Positions 35,921-47,957 of a stretch of 64,000 nucleotides of DNA are shown one piece after another (positions within the stretch are counted from its first letter, which is position 1; each line of letters begins with the position of its first letter). The translations under genes and the position numbers were made by a program. Source of the DNA: Rattus norvegicus (lineage: Eukaryota; Chordata; Mammalia; Rodentia; Muridae). The stretch lies in contig NC_086024.1 in NCBI RefSeq assembly GCF_036323735.1, positions 71,230,924 to 71,294,923 on the forward strand. The letters are read 5' to 3'. The notes below the pieces were generated by a model. That model saw nothing but the letters and a program-made list of their open reading frames with translations, was not told the origin of the DNA and made no database searches.

Positions 35921-38900
35921 ATAGATGAGGATATATATATCAAATGTACGATATGTATATACCATATAATATGTATATCATACATCTGATATATGCAATA
36001 TATTATTAAATATGTATATAATGTATATTGCCTTGATTTTTTTTCCTTTTTTTTGGTATTTCTCTGTCTAATATAAACAGTTATTGTGGGAAAGAATGCA
36101 AAATAAGTGAGTATCTCATTCATATTGATGTCAGGTAGACAAATGGATCTTGCCAATGTCCAAGAGGTGCATCCAGGTCAATACATGGAGTTTGTGGCAG
36201 GTGGTTGGAGAGTATATATATAAGAAAGTATAAGAGTCTAAAAAAGTATATATATGATCTGGCTGAGTGACAATTTTAGGACTTGGCATTCAAGACTCAT
36301 AAAGATTGATGGTAAGCAGTGTTTCCTGATGAGGGTTGGAAGTCATGATGGCCAAATTACATCTAATCTAGATCTGACCCCTTGCTTAATGTGTACAAAG
36401 AGAAGGGTGAGAAAGACTTATCTGATTAAATTTTAAAGAATTCAAGGTAAATCTTTAATACATTGGGTAGTTAAAGTAAAAAACCTCAGAGTTTGGAATA
36501 TCATGAAAATTTTAGAATAGCAATGCTAAGTTTTGTTGAGTAAAATGGGCAATCAGCAGATATGATGCCTTTTTGAACGAAGAAAGAAATGTTACAAAGA
36601 AAGGAGAGCTTGTCACCTTGTGCTTATTATTTTCATGTTGCTGTCACCTAATGCCTTCCTAAAACACCCGAAGAGAAGAAACATTTATTTTGCTAGTGAT
36701 TTATTCATACTTGGATGGAATATCGGAGCAGCACACTCATGGGAGCCACAAAGTAGGAGAGAAAACTCACAGAAGATGCCCGGGGAATACGGAACTCCTT
36801 CTCATCTGCTACATCTGAACCTGACCTGCTTGGCATAAGTCTTTTACCTCCAAATATGTTATTTAAATTTTGATTGAGTAGCTGGAGTCACTCACTAGAT
36901 CAAAGATGCCATGATGTAATTGTGTTTGGAAATGATGTCACAGTCAAACTTAAGATTTTTGCTTTTATGATCTTTCATACATTTTTATTCTAAACAAATT
37001 ACAAATCAAGGACAAACATTAGATGTAAATGAAATATAAAGAGTTATAAGAAGAATGAAATAAGTTTCTGATTATACCAAAATAGGCTATGAGAGGTGTG
37101 TACATTGATGTGTACCTCTTTTACTTCTGTGTATTTTTTATTCCAGTCATTATTTGAGGCATACAAATGTAAAAAGAATTTACTGACTGTTGGAATTACA
37201 GGAGGAAGCCACAGGTTAAAATCGCCATAAAATGTAACTCCGTGTTTGGAGTTGAGTTGAAACAGACTACTTAAAAATTCTTTAAAGACATTTTGGAATC
37301 TCATAGGAAGTATACAGCTGAAGCCAGATTAAAAACTATAATTGCTCACAAAAAAAAATTGGCTACAGTTTCAAACTGGGGGATATGTTTGGTACACAGC
37401 AAAGCTCAGGATGGATACATAGCATATATTGTGCTCTTTTTTTATGGTGTAAAGATTATAGGGAAAAAGGCACATGAAAAGTGAAACAATCCTGATATTA
37501 CCCCCATGTTTCTCATTATGAGCTCAGGGCTATAGAATTTTTGGGATTCTATTTCCTTGATCAAGCTAAAACAATAAACCTTACACCAAATGCCATGTAT
37601 TAGGAGCTGCTAAAGAAGTTGATTACATATCTTCCCAGTTTCTTTATTCCTGGCAGGAATGTACTTATATTTTATTATGTCCTTCAGGGACCACACCAGA
37701 GAGCTCCTTCACGTACCTACAGCTTTTCCCTTCATCTTTTCCTAACATTTTCTGCTTCCTACTTTGGAAAGTCTAAGGTGAATTAAACAGCCTGGGCATT
37801 ATGTCAGAACCCTATTTTCCTCCTTTCCTTTGTTGCATTAGATTTTCTTAGTCCAGAACCTTTAAGCTGCCCCTATTATGTGATATATTCCTTAATTACT
37901 GCCAGGTCACCATTGTGACGAGCTTTCTTAGTATTGTGACCATTTCTTTCTTAACCTTCCTTCTAACTTGGAGATTTTTTTTTAATCTCAAACTCTAACG
38001 CATGTGCTTTTATGCATGCTATAGGTGTTTCCTAAAACCAATTTTACTGAAACTTTATTGAATCAAGAAAAATTTCATCATAACAGAAGATGCTAACTCA
38101 TCTGTGCATATGCTAACAGAAGTTAGGTTTATCAGGCCACTCAAGGAATGAATTTCCCAAAACCTTTTTCTACACAAACAGAAGCTAGCACATCTACAGT
38201 TTATACCTCATCTGAGTGTACAGTTCATTCTGCCTTCAGCAGATGTTCACAATTATATTGAAAAAAAGTACAAGTTATCTCTAATTGAAAACCACTTGCA
38301 AATGAGACTTTGTTTTTTCCTAGGGAGTCTCACTGGGGAAACAATCTACTCTTAATGGTAGGAATCATGCCCAACAGTAAATGGCTGACATAAAATAAAC
38401 TCAATGGCAGCTTTGGAGGCTTTGTGTATCATAATGTCATGACAAATTTTTCTTGTTTGTCCTTACCTTTTATTTTTATTTTAATATATTAATATGTATA
38501 TAGTATATATAGTAAAATATATATATCAAACACACACACATACACACACACACACACATATAAATGTTGGGCTGCGTGTGTGTCTCATCTCTGGGATGAT
38601 GGAGCTCTTCAGACATATTGCTCAGGGAAGGTAGAATGCAGTCCAAGATAGGAGGGGTCCCATACTGTGGGGGTTGGGAGCACATTCTGTGTTTCTCAGT
38701 TTCCTGTATACCCAGATGCTGCTGGACACCTGGGGGAGTTGAGAACAGTGGGCTCTGCTATTTCCCTCCTTGACAGGCAGGGAGGGGATGGCTGAGTCAG
38801 GGACTGGGTGGAATCCTATTTGTTTCCCAGTAAGTGCTGAAAATGCTGAGGTGCTGAAAGAGAGAAGGCCTTCTGGAGATTTGGGCATTTAGACATAGCT

Positions 38901-39331
38901 CTTTCCTATGAAAGCTTCCCCCACACCCACAATGATCCTTGATGAAGAAGATAGTCCTTGCTTTTCCAAACTATTTTAACTATGGTGAATATGCCTGCAA
39001 ATGTTTTATTCAAGGTAAATCAGAGGTTAAGTACCTTTTGCAAAAAAGGATGCCAGGAAGAGAAGCTCATTGGCTAAACACTCAGGGACAATATAGATAA
39101 CTCATTAGCATGTAGAATTCTTCATTTTTATGCTATGTAACTTGTTGTCCTCTCATTGTGGAATCACAGTTACATGTTCCAGGACAGGAAGACCCTGGCT
39201 AGTAGCTGGTTCCAACTCCTGCCATTCTCAATTATGAAAATTCCTGTAATTTTTTTTTTAAAATCTACTTCAACCTTACTAGTTCTTCTGTCTAGTGGCA
39301 TAGTCCACCTGTCTCACACAAATACATATAT

Positions 39332-39334
<3 letters not shown>
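35921..39334. other. Mostly unassigned DNA; AT-rich repeats and one possible rodent repeat
   Basis: 35930-36040 and 38475-38525 are (TA)/(TATG)-rich, with a CA run at 38529-38560. About 36640-36840 (TTTCATGTTGCTGTCACCTA, AGAAGAAACATTTATTTTGC) may be a diverged copy of the medium-reiteration rodent repeat. 38570-39130 is noticeably more GC-rich than its surroundings but I recognise no LTR, exon or SINE in it. No supported gene. Confidence 0.4.

Positions 39335-39380
<46 letters not shown>
39335..39380. repeat. (CA)n microsatellite
   Basis: About 46 bp of CA immediately left of the next L1 fragment, possibly grown at its tail/target junction. Confidence 0.97.
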
Positions 39381-39381
<1 letters not shown>

Positions 39382-40050
39382 TTCCCCTACAGGTTCTATT
39401 ATGACTCCCAGTTTTGTGTTTTATGGGATTCCTGAAAGTGCAAATGAACGGATTTCTGCATATCTGCATATATATGTTTCTTATTTCCATTTATTCTGAT
39501 GGTCCTCAGGGCTTGACTTCTGCCCCACCCCCAATACATGATCATGTTCCCTTTATCCCTCCCTCCTCTCTCCCATCCCGATCCCTCTCTTCCTGAGGCC
39601 TCTCCATGAATGCTTCTTTTCCCTCCCAAGTGGGATTGAATCATGCTCACTTGGGCCCTTCTGCTTGTTAACTGTGCTAAGTTCTGTGGATTGTATCCTA
39701 GGTATTCTGTATTTTTTGTCCAATATCCACTTATTAGTGAGTACAAACCATGCATGTTCTTTTAGGTATGAATTACCTCAGTCAGGATGATATTTTCTAG
39801 TTCTATCAACTTACCTGAAAAACTCATAAAGTCCTCATTCTTAATAACTGAGGAAATGAACCACATTGTATATCCATTCTTTCATTGTAGGACATCTGGG
39901 TTTATTTCAGCTTCTAGCTATCATAAATAAGGCTGCTATGAACATAGTGAATCACATGTCCCTGTGTCATGGTGGGGAATCATTTGGGTATATGCCCAAT
40001 AGTGGTATAGTTGGGCCTTCAGGTAGATCTATGGCCATATTTACTCCCTC
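39382..40050 (-). mobile_element. Lx-type L1 fragment, internally deleted
   Basis: The left part (CTATTATGACTCCCAGTTTT, GTTTTATGGGATTCCTGAAA) is antisense to the start of the Lx 3'UTR. From about 39485 it reads the antisense 3'UTR-proximal and ORF2 C-terminal block (TTATTCTGATGGTCCTCAGG, AATATCCACTTATTAGTGAG, TAAGGCTGCTATGAACATAG), stopping near 40050. Much of the 3'UTR is missing compared with the Lx at 31.5 kb. Confidence 0.85.
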
Positions 40051-40682
40051 TATATCCCCTCTAATTTTCTTCCCAAATTTTAATACTCTGACATAGCTTT
40101 AAATTTAATTCAATTTAACTCTATAATTTTCCTCAGCTGTCAAACATCATTCAACTTAGTATATCCTCCAGAAGAGAATAAGTTCTCTAGCAAACATGAA
40201 TTTTCAGAAAAGCAAAATATACAGTGTCTTCCAAAAAATAAAGTTATCAACCAATAACTCAGCTAGCCATCTATCTATCATCTATCTATTGTAAACCTTG
40301 AGAGTTTAGCTTAACTGATTCAAGAATTAAATTCAAAAGTAGAAATCATGGAAAAGTTGCACAGATAATTTATAATTAATAGTCCTAGATTACTTTTTAT
40401 AAATAAAGAGTCTTACAAGTTGAGATTCATAACATTTGAAATGACATATTGTTTATATTGTTTTTTAGGTAAATTGTTATAAAGAAGTATAATCAAGTCA
40501 CATTAATTTAATTAAACCAGTGACAGAAAGAAATTTCTCATGCAATTTATTTTTTTATACTGGCGATTCTTAAATTTTTTTATACTGGCTGTTCTTTGAT
40601 TATTTTATATGTATGTAAAGTAATATTATTTAGTAATAGAAGAAGTTACATAAATCAGTATTCATAAATTTTGAGAAAGTAG
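40051..40682. other. Unassigned AT-rich DNA
   Basis: No recognised element beyond a short (TCTA)n near 40270-40288. Confidence 0.45.
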
Positions 40683-40832
40683 TCCAGGACTGATGGTGTA
40701 TGTGTTTAATCATAGCACTTGAGAAGCAGAAATAGGAAGAGATCTCTAAATTCTCAAGTATATCATGGTCTACACAGCAAGTTCATGGACTGTTAGGGCT
40801 ACAAAGTGAGATCCTGCTTTCAAAACCACAAT
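40683..40832 (+). mobile_element. B1 SINE, diverged
   Basis: Full B1 order in sense: GGACTGATGGTGTATGTGTT, TAATCATAGCACTTGAGAAG, ATGGTCTACACAGCAAGTTC and GTTAGGGCTACAAAGTGAGA, then TCCTGCTTTCAAAACCAC. Many substitutions point to an old insertion. Confidence 0.88.
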
Positions 40833-40879
40833 ATTACCAATAGCTTAAAAGTATTAACAGTTTGATTGATGGATCTATA

Positions 40880-41015
40880 CCTACAAGGAAGCTCATAATT
40901 GTCTAAACTTCAGTTCCACAGGAAATATGCCTCTTCTGACCTCTGCAGGCAGTAGGTACAAAAAGAGTGTACACAACCATGCAGATAAAACATCCATACA
41001 CATAAAATAATAAAA
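40880..41015 (+). mobile_element. B3 SINE, 3' part
   Basis: AGGAAGCTCATAATTGTCTA, AACTTCAGTTCCACAGG, CTCTTCTGACCTCTGCAGGC and CATACACATAAAATAATAAA match the 3' half of B3. The tRNA-like head is lost or replaced by the neighbouring B1. Confidence 0.8.
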
Positions 41016-41109
41016 TAATGTAAAATTATGTTTTTAAATGTTTTGGAGGAAAATATGGCTAGAAAGAAGATTTAAAACAATTAATCTTTTTTTATTTCTT
41101 CCGTCATAC

Positions 41110-41985
41110 ATTTTTGACATTTTTAATTGAATATTTTATTTACTTTTCAATTGTTATTCCCTTTCTCAGTTTCCCCTCCAGAAACCTGCTATCTCCCTCT
41201 GCTTCTATGAAGGTGCTCCCCCAACCCACTCACTTACTCCTACGTTCCCCCACATTGGGGCATCGATCTTTGATAGGATCAAGGGCCTCTCCTCCCATTG
41301 ATGGTCAACAAGGCCCTCCTATGCTCCACATGTGGCTAGAGCCATAGGTCTATTCCTGTGCACTCTTGGGATGTTGGTTTAGTACCTGGGAACTCTGGAA
41401 GGTCTAGTTGGTTGATATTTTTGTTCTTCTTATGGGGTTGCAAAGCCCTACAGCTCCTTCAGCCGTTTTCTCAATCCTCCATTGGGGACCCTGTTCTCAC
41501 TTCAATGGTTGACTGCAAGCATCTGGATCTGTATTTATTCAGGTCTGGTAGAGCTAATTCAGACAGCTATATCAGGCTCTTGTCAGCATCTACAATATTA
41601 GTCTGTGTTTGCTGGCTGTAAATGGGATGGGTTCCCATATGTGGCAGTCTCTGGACGGCATTTCCTTCAGTCTCTACTCCACACTTTGCCTCTATATTTC
41701 CTCTTTTGAGCATTTTCTTCCCCCTTTTAAGAAGGACTAAAGCATCCACACTTCGGTCTTCCTTCTTCTTGAGCTTTATGTGTTCTATGAATTGTATCTT
41801 GGGTACTCTGAGCTTTTGGGCTAATATCCACTTATGAGTGAGTGTATTCAATATGTGTTCTTTTGTGACTGTGTTACCTCACTCAGGATATTTTCTAGTT
41901 CCATCCATTTGCAGAAGAATTTCTGGAAGTCATTGTTTTGAACAACTGAGTAGTACTCCATTGTATAAATGTGCAAAAATTTTAC
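41110..41985 (-). mobile_element. 5'-truncated L1 3' end
   Basis: Antisense L1 tail and 3'UTR (CCATTGATGGTCAACAAGGC, TTTAGTACCTGGGAACTCTG, GACAGCTATATCAGGCTCTT), then ORF2 C-terminus (CTAATATCCACTTATGAGTG, CAACTGAGTAGTACTCCATT). Similarity fades near 41985. A further TGCTGCTATGAA at about 42013-42024 may be its remnant. Dead copy. Confidence 0.9.
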
Positions 41986-42025
41986 ATAGGCAACAAACAC
42001 ATAAAACTCATATGCTGCTATGAAG

Positions 42026-42440
42026 TTGTCTTTTCTATTTTTTATTTTTCATTTATTTATTTTTATTGTATATTTCTCTATTTCTATTTCAAACGTTATT
42101 TCATTTCCTAGTTTCCTGTCCATAAGCCCCCTCTACTCTTCCCTCTCCTTTTTCTGTAAGGGTGTTCCCCTCCCCAACCACACCCCCTTCCTGCCCCCAC
42201 CTCGACATTCCCTAACACTGGATGTCCAACCTTGGTACCACCAAGGGCTTCTCCTTTCACTTGTGCCCAACAAGGCCACCCTCTACTACATATGCAGTTG
42301 GAGCAATGGGTCAGTCCATGTATAGTATTTGTGTAGTGCTTTAGTCCCTGGAAGCTCTTTTTTAGTTGGCATTGTTGTTTTTATGGGGTTGTAAGCCCAT
42401 TCAGCTCTTTCAATTCTTCCTGTATATCCTCCAAGTATAC
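42026..42440 (-). mobile_element. 5'-truncated L1 (3'UTR only)
   Basis: Antisense L1 tail (TTTTATTGTATATTTCTCTA), C-rich 3'UTR block and phrases GGTCAGTCCATGTATAGTAT and TTTAGTCCCTGGAAGCTCTT, ending at TCCTGTATATCCTCCAAG. It abuts the following plus-strand L1 head to head with no spacer. Confidence 0.9.
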
Positions 42441-42756
42441 TTAAGTGACCCATAAATTCAACCAGAGAACTCCTAAACCTGATAAGCTTCTTCAGCAAAG
42501 TGACTGGATATAAAATTAAATCAAAGAAACCAGTAGCCTTCCTCCACTCAAAGGATAAACAGGCTGAGAAAGAAATTACAGAAATAACACCCTTCACAAT
42601 AATCACAAATAATATACAATATCTCCATATGACTCAAATCCAGTAAGTGAAAGACCTGTATGACAAGAACTTAAGTCTATGAAGAAAGAAATTGAAGATC
42701 TCAGAAGATGGAAAGATCTCCCATGCTCCTGAATTGTCACGATTAATACAGGAAAA

Positions 42757-43206
42757 ATGACTATCTTGGCAAAAATAATCTACAGATTCAATGCAACCCC
42801 ATCAAAATTCTTAAATAATTCTTCAGATCTAGAAAGAGCAATTTGCAAATTCATTTGGAATAACAAAAATCCCAGGATAGCAAAACTATCCTCGACAATA
42901 ACAGAGCTTGTGGGAGAATCACCTCAAGCTGTATTACAGAGTAACAGAGATAAAAATTGTTTGGTATTGGTACAGAGACAGGCAGTTAATCGAGGCAATA
43001 GAATTGAAAACCCAGAAGTAAAGTCACACACCTATAGTCACTTGATCTTTGACAAAGGAGCTACAACTGACCAGTGGGAAAATATAGCCTTTTCATATAA
43101 TGATGCTGGTTCAATAAGTGGTCATTATGTAGAAAAATGCAAATCTATCCATTCTTATCACCCTGTACAAAACTCGAGTCCAAGTAGATCAAGGACTTCT
43201 ACATAA
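42757..43206 (+). pseudogene. L1 ORF2 C-terminal-region remnant
   Basis: A 149-codon open stretch within the host L1, equivalent to the thumb/C-terminal region of ORF2 (RAICKFIWNNKNPRIAK, then HTYSHLIFDKGATTDQWEN). It lacks the RT active site and the true start, is followed by stops and frameshifts, and lies in a truncated L1, so it is not a gene. Confidence 0.85.
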
Positions 43207-43886
43207 AATCAGATACAGTCAAAGTGAATAGAAGAAGAAATGGGGAAGATAATCGAACACATGAGCACTGGAACAATTTTCCTGAACAGAACACCAATGG
43301 CTTAGGCTCTAAGATCAAGAATTGTCAAATGGGACTTCATAAAATTGCAAAACTTCTGTCAAGCAAAGGACACTGTCATTAGAACAAAGGGGAAACCACA
43401 GACTGAGAAAAGTTTTTACAAATCATCCTTCCGATAGAGGGATAATATCCAATAAATACAGAGACTCAAGAAGTTAGACTCCAGAGAATCAAATAATCCT
43501 TTTAAAAAATGGGGTACAGAGCTAACCAAAGAATTTTCAACTAATGAATATTGAATAGCTGAGAAGAACCTACAGAAATGTTCAACATCATCAGGGAAAT
43601 GTAAATCAAAACAACCCTGAGATTCCACCTCACACTAAACAGAATGGCTAAGATAAAAATTACAGGTGACTAGAGATACTGCTGAGGATGTGGAGAAAGA
43701 GGAACACTACTCCATTGTTGGTGGGAATGCAAGCTGTTACAACCGCTATGGAAATCAGTCTTGTGGTTCCTCAGAAAACTGGACATAGTACTATCTGAGT
43801 ACTACTCAGCTATTAAAAACAATGACTTCATGAAATTCATAAGCAAATCGATGGAACTAAAAAATATCATCATGAGTGAAGCAACC

Positions 43887-43990
<104 letters not shown>

Positions 43991-44116
43991 CACTCACTGA
44001 TAAGTGGATATTAGCCCAAAAGCCGGGAATACCAGAGATACAATCAACAGACCAAATGAAGCTCAAGAAGAAGCACAAAGTTCAGATGTTTCAGTCCTTT
44101 TGAGAAAGTGGCACAA

Positions 44117-45430
44117 ATAACCTTTTTACTATATTATCCTGCCAATTCATGAACATGGGAGATCTTACCATCTTCTGAGATCTTCTTCAATTTCTTTCTT
44201 CAAAGACTTGAAGTTCTTATCATGCAGATCTTTCACTTGCTTGGTTAAAGTCACACCGAGGTATTTTAAATTATTTGGAACTATTATGAAGGGTGTCAAT
44301 TCCCTGATTTCTTTCTCAGCCTCTATTTTTTATGAAGAGGAAAGCTACTGATTTGTTTGAGTTAATTTTCTAACCAGCCACTTTGCTGAAATTGGTTTAT
44401 CAGGCTTAGTAGTTCTCTGGTGAAACTTTTGGGGTCACTTAAGTATACTATCATATCATCTGCAAATAGTGGTATGTTGACTTCTTCCCTTCCCTTTGTA
44501 TCCCTTTGACCTCCTTTTGTTATCTGATTTCTCTGGCTAGGATTTGAGAACTATACTGAATAACTAGGGAGAGAGTGGCAGCCTTGTCTAGTCCCTGATT
44601 TTAGTGGGATTATTCAAGTTTCTCTCCATTTAGTTTAATGTTATCTATTAGTTTGCTGTATATTGCTTTTACTATGTTTAGGTATGGGCTTTGAATTCCT
44701 GTTCTTTCCAGGAATTTTATCATGAATGGGTATGGAATTTTGTCAAATGCTTTCTCAGCATCTAATGAAATGATCTTGTGTTTTTTATCTTTGAGTTTGT
44801 ATATATAATGGATTTTGTGGTGTATATATACAATGGATTGGTGTTTTTTTTCTGTATAATGAACCATCCCTGCGCACCTCAGATGAAGCCTACTTGATCA
44901 TGATTGATGATTGTTTTGATGTGTTCTTGGATTCTGTTTGCAAGACGTTTATTGAGTATTTTGCATCAAAATTCATAATGGAAATTGGTCTGAAGTTCTT
45001 CATCTCTGTTGGGTCTTTGTGTGGTTTCAGTATAAGAGTAATTGTGGCTTCACTGAAGGAATTCGGTAGTGCTCCATCTGTTTCACTCTTGTGGAACAGT
45101 TTGGACAGTATTGGTATGAGGTCATCTATGAAAGTCTGATAGAATTTTGCACTAAACCCATCTGGTCCTGGGCTCTTTTGGATGGGAGAATTTTAATGAC
45201 TGCTTCTATTTCTTTAGGAGTTATGGAGTTGTTTATATGGTTTATCTGCTCCTGATTTAACTTGGATACTTGGTATTTCTCTAGAAAATTATCCATTTCT
45301 TGCAGATTTTTAAGTTTCGTTGAATATAGGCTTTTGTAGTAGGATCTGATTATTTTTTTGAATTTCTTCTGATTCTCTTATTATGTCTCTTTTCATTTCT
45401 GATTTTGTTAATTTGGACATACTCTGTGTA
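44117..45430 (-). mobile_element. Inverted 5' segment of a nested L1 insertion
   Basis: Antisense ORF2 RT region from TTTTTACTATATTATCCTGC to TTGTTAATTTGGACATACTC. The FADDM codons are readable on the minus strand at 44452-44466. It forms the flipped 5' part of the L1 inserted at 44117-47310; the sense 3' part starts at 45431. Several hundred bp of ORF2 are missing between the two parts. Frames are broken. Confidence 0.92.
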
Positions 45431-46496
45431 CCAGCCTGTAGAAGAATGCAGACAGATCCATTCTTATCACCCTGTACAAAGCTTAAGTCCAAGTGGATCA
45501 AGGACCCCCACATCAAACCATACACACTCAAACTAATAGAAGAAAAAGTGGGGAAGATTCTCGAACACATGAACACTGGAGAAAATTTCCTGAACAGAAC
45601 ACCAATAGCTCATGCTTTAAGATCAAGAATCGAAAAATGGGATCTCATAAAGCTACAAAGCTTCTGTAAAGCAAAGGACACTGTGGTTAGGACAAAACAG
45701 CAACCAACAGATTGTGAAATGATTTTTATCAATCCTACATCTGATAGAGGGCTAATATCCAAAATATACAAAGAACTCATGAAGTTAGACTCCAGAGAAC
45801 CAAATAACCCTATTAAAAATGTGGTACAGTGCTAAACAAAGTATTCACAGCTGAGGAATATTGAATGGTTGAGAAGCACCTAAAGAAATTTTCAACATCC
45901 TTAGTTATCAGGGAAATGCAAATCAAAACAACCCTAATATTCCACACATACAATCAGAATGGCGAAGAACAAATACTCAGACAACAGCAGATGCTGGAGA
46001 GTGTGTAGAAAAAGAGGAACACTCCTCTGTTGTGGGTGGTATTACAAACTAGTTCAACATTTCTAGAAATCAGTCCGGAGGTTTCTCAGAAAATTAGACA
46101 TTGAGCTACCTGTGGACCCAGCTATACCTCTCCTGGACATATACCCAAATGATGATCCAACATGAAACAAAGACACATGCTCCACTATGTTCATAACAAC
46201 TTAATTTATTATAGCCAAAAGCTAGAAAGAACCCTGATGCCCTTCAACAGAGGAATGGATACAGAAAATGTGGTAAATCTACAAAATGGAATACTACTCA
46301 GCTATCAAAAACAATGACTTCATGAAATTCATAGGCAAATGGAATGAACTAGAAAATACCAACCATCTTGAGTGTGGAAACCCAATCGCAGAAATAAACA
46401 CTTTGTATGCACTCATTGATAAGTGGATATTAGCCAAAAATCTCGAATTACCCAAGATGCAATCCACAGACTCCAGGAAGCTCAAGAAGAAAGATA

Positions 46497-46622
46497 AGGG
46501 AACACCCATAGAGAAGGGGAGGGGAAGGGGTTGTGGGGTGTTGGCATGGAAACCAGGAAAGGAATAACAATTGAAATGTAAATAAGACGTACCCAAGTTA
46601 ATAAAGATGAAAAAAAATCAGA
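46497..46622 (+). mobile_element. L1 3'-terminal fragment nested in an L1 3'UTR
   Basis: Between CTCAAGAAGAAAGAT and GACCAAAATGTGGATACTCC, which are contiguous in ordinary L1 3' regions, sits about 125 bp reading GGAACACCCATAGAGAAGG, the G-rich block, CATGGAAACCAGGAAAGGAA, AATTGAAATGTAAATAAGA and an A-rich tail. This is the last part of an L1 3'UTR. A 5'-truncated L1 tail insertion is simplest; the flanks AAGAAAGAT and AAATAAAAAT would be a weak TSD. Confidence 0.75.
46516..46538 (+). other. G-quadruplex-capable tract in L1 tail
   Basis: Four G4-runs separated by A, AA and TTGT on the L1-sense strand, in the 3'UTR terminal block. Confidence 0.75.
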
Positions 46623-47201
46623 AATAAAAATGACCAAAATGTGGATACTCCCACTCCTTCTTAAAAGGAGGAAAAAATCCATAGGAGGGGATATGGAAGC
46701 AAATTTTAGAGCAGCGACCCAAGGAATGGCCATTCAGAGCCCCACATATGGCGCATGTATATACAGCCACCAAAACTATATAAAATTGATGAAGCTTAAA
46801 AAAAAAATGTATGCTGAAAGGAACCGGATATAGATCTCTCCTGAGAGACACATCTTGAGCATGTCCAATATAGAGGTCAATGCTAGCAGCAAACCACTGA
46901 ACTGAGAATAGGACCCCCTTGGGGGGAATTAGAGGAAGTATTGAAAGAGTTGAAGGAGCTTGCAACCCCATAAAAAATACAATGCCTACCAACCAGAACT
47001 TCCAGGGACTAAACCACTATCCAAAGACTATACATGGATGGACACTGGGCTCCAACTTCATATGTAGCAGTAAATAGCCTTGTTGGGGCACCAGTGGAAG
47101 GAGAAGCCCTTGGTCCTGCCAAGTTTGGACTCCCAGTGTAGGGGATTTTTGAGGGATGGTGTTAATGGACGGTGGATGTAGAGGGGAACACCCATATAGA
47201 A

Positions 47202-47224
47202 GGGGAGGGGGAGGGTTTAGGGGG
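47202..47224 (+). other. G-quadruplex-capable tract in L1 3'UTR
   Basis: GGGG A GGGGG A GGG TTTA GGGGG on the L1-sense strand, the same relative 3'UTR position as the other tracts listed. Confidence 0.75.
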
Positions 47225-47310
47225 CGGATGGACAGGAAACCAGGAAAGGGAATAACATTTGAAATGTAAATAAGAAATACCCAATTTAATAAAAATTGAA
47301 TGAAAATAAA

Positions 47311-47957
47311 AGAAAGTGGCACAACAATATTCATAAGAGAAAATATGGAGACAAAGTTTGGACAAGAGACTGAAGGAAAGCCCATCCTGAGCGTGCCCCA
47401 TCTGGGGATCCACCCCATGTATATATAGCCACTAATACCAGACAATATTGCTGATGCTATGAAGTGCATGCTGACAGGAGCCTGATATAGCTGTCTCCTG
47501 AGAGGCTTTGCCAGAGTATAACAAATACAGAGGCAGATGCTGTTAGTCAACCATTAAACTGAGAATGGGTTACCCATTAGAGGAGTTAGAGAAAGCACTG
47601 AAAGAGCTGAAGGATTTTGCAGTCCCATAAGTACACCAATACCAGTTGACCAGAGCACCCAAGAACTAAACCACCACCCAAAGAGTACACATGATCAGAC
47701 CCATGGCTCCAGCTGCCTATGTAGCAGAAGATGGCTTTGTTGGGCACCAATGGGAGGAAAAGCCCTTGGTCCTGCCAAGGCTAGATCTGCCAGAGTAGGA
47801 GAATGTCAGGGTGAGGAGGCAGGAATGGGTGGGTAGGTGTCTGTGGGAACACCATATAGAAGAAGAGGAAGTGGAGATAGGATGGGGGTTTATTTATGGT
47901 TAACCAGGAAAGAGGATAACATTTGAAACATAAATAAATAAAAAATATCCAATAAAA
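47311..47957 (+). mobile_element. Host L1, 3' portion (3'UTR and tail)
   Basis: Continues the L1 that starts at 42437. After the second TSD copy it runs CATAAGAGAAAATATGGAGA, GGAGCCTGATATAGCTGTCT, ACCCATGGCTCCAGCTGCCT and GGAAAGAGGATAACATTTGA, then an A-rich tail (AAATAAATAAAAAATATCC) to about 47957. Confidence 0.92.

Larger units (their letters stand above)
45431..47310 (+). mobile_element. Sense 3' segment of the nested L1 insertion
   Basis: Begins GTAGAAGAATGCAGACAGAT within ORF2 and runs to the 3' end and A-rich tail (TTTAATAAAAATTGAATGAA, AATAAA) at 47310. With the inverted 44117-45430 piece it makes one insertion flanked by exact 14-bp copies of AGAAAGTGGCACAA (44103-44116 and 47311-47324). 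The longest ORF2 remnant frame is 45383-45835. It is interrupted near 46497-46622 by a second L1 tail. Confidence 0.93.

Noticed and set aside
38570..39130. LTR or CpG island, because of higher GC
   Set aside because: CpG is not enriched, and I find no TG...CA ends, TATA/polyadenylation order or repeat partner.
45383..45835. 150-codon plus-strand open frame, possibly a gene
   Set aside because: It starts in antisense L1 and continues across the inversion junction into sense L1 ORF2, so it is an accident of the rearrangement.
47017..47550. 177-codon minus-strand open frame, the longest in the window
   Set aside because: It is the antisense of L1 3'UTR sequence on both sides of the insertion junction. 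Open antisense frames are common in this region of L1.
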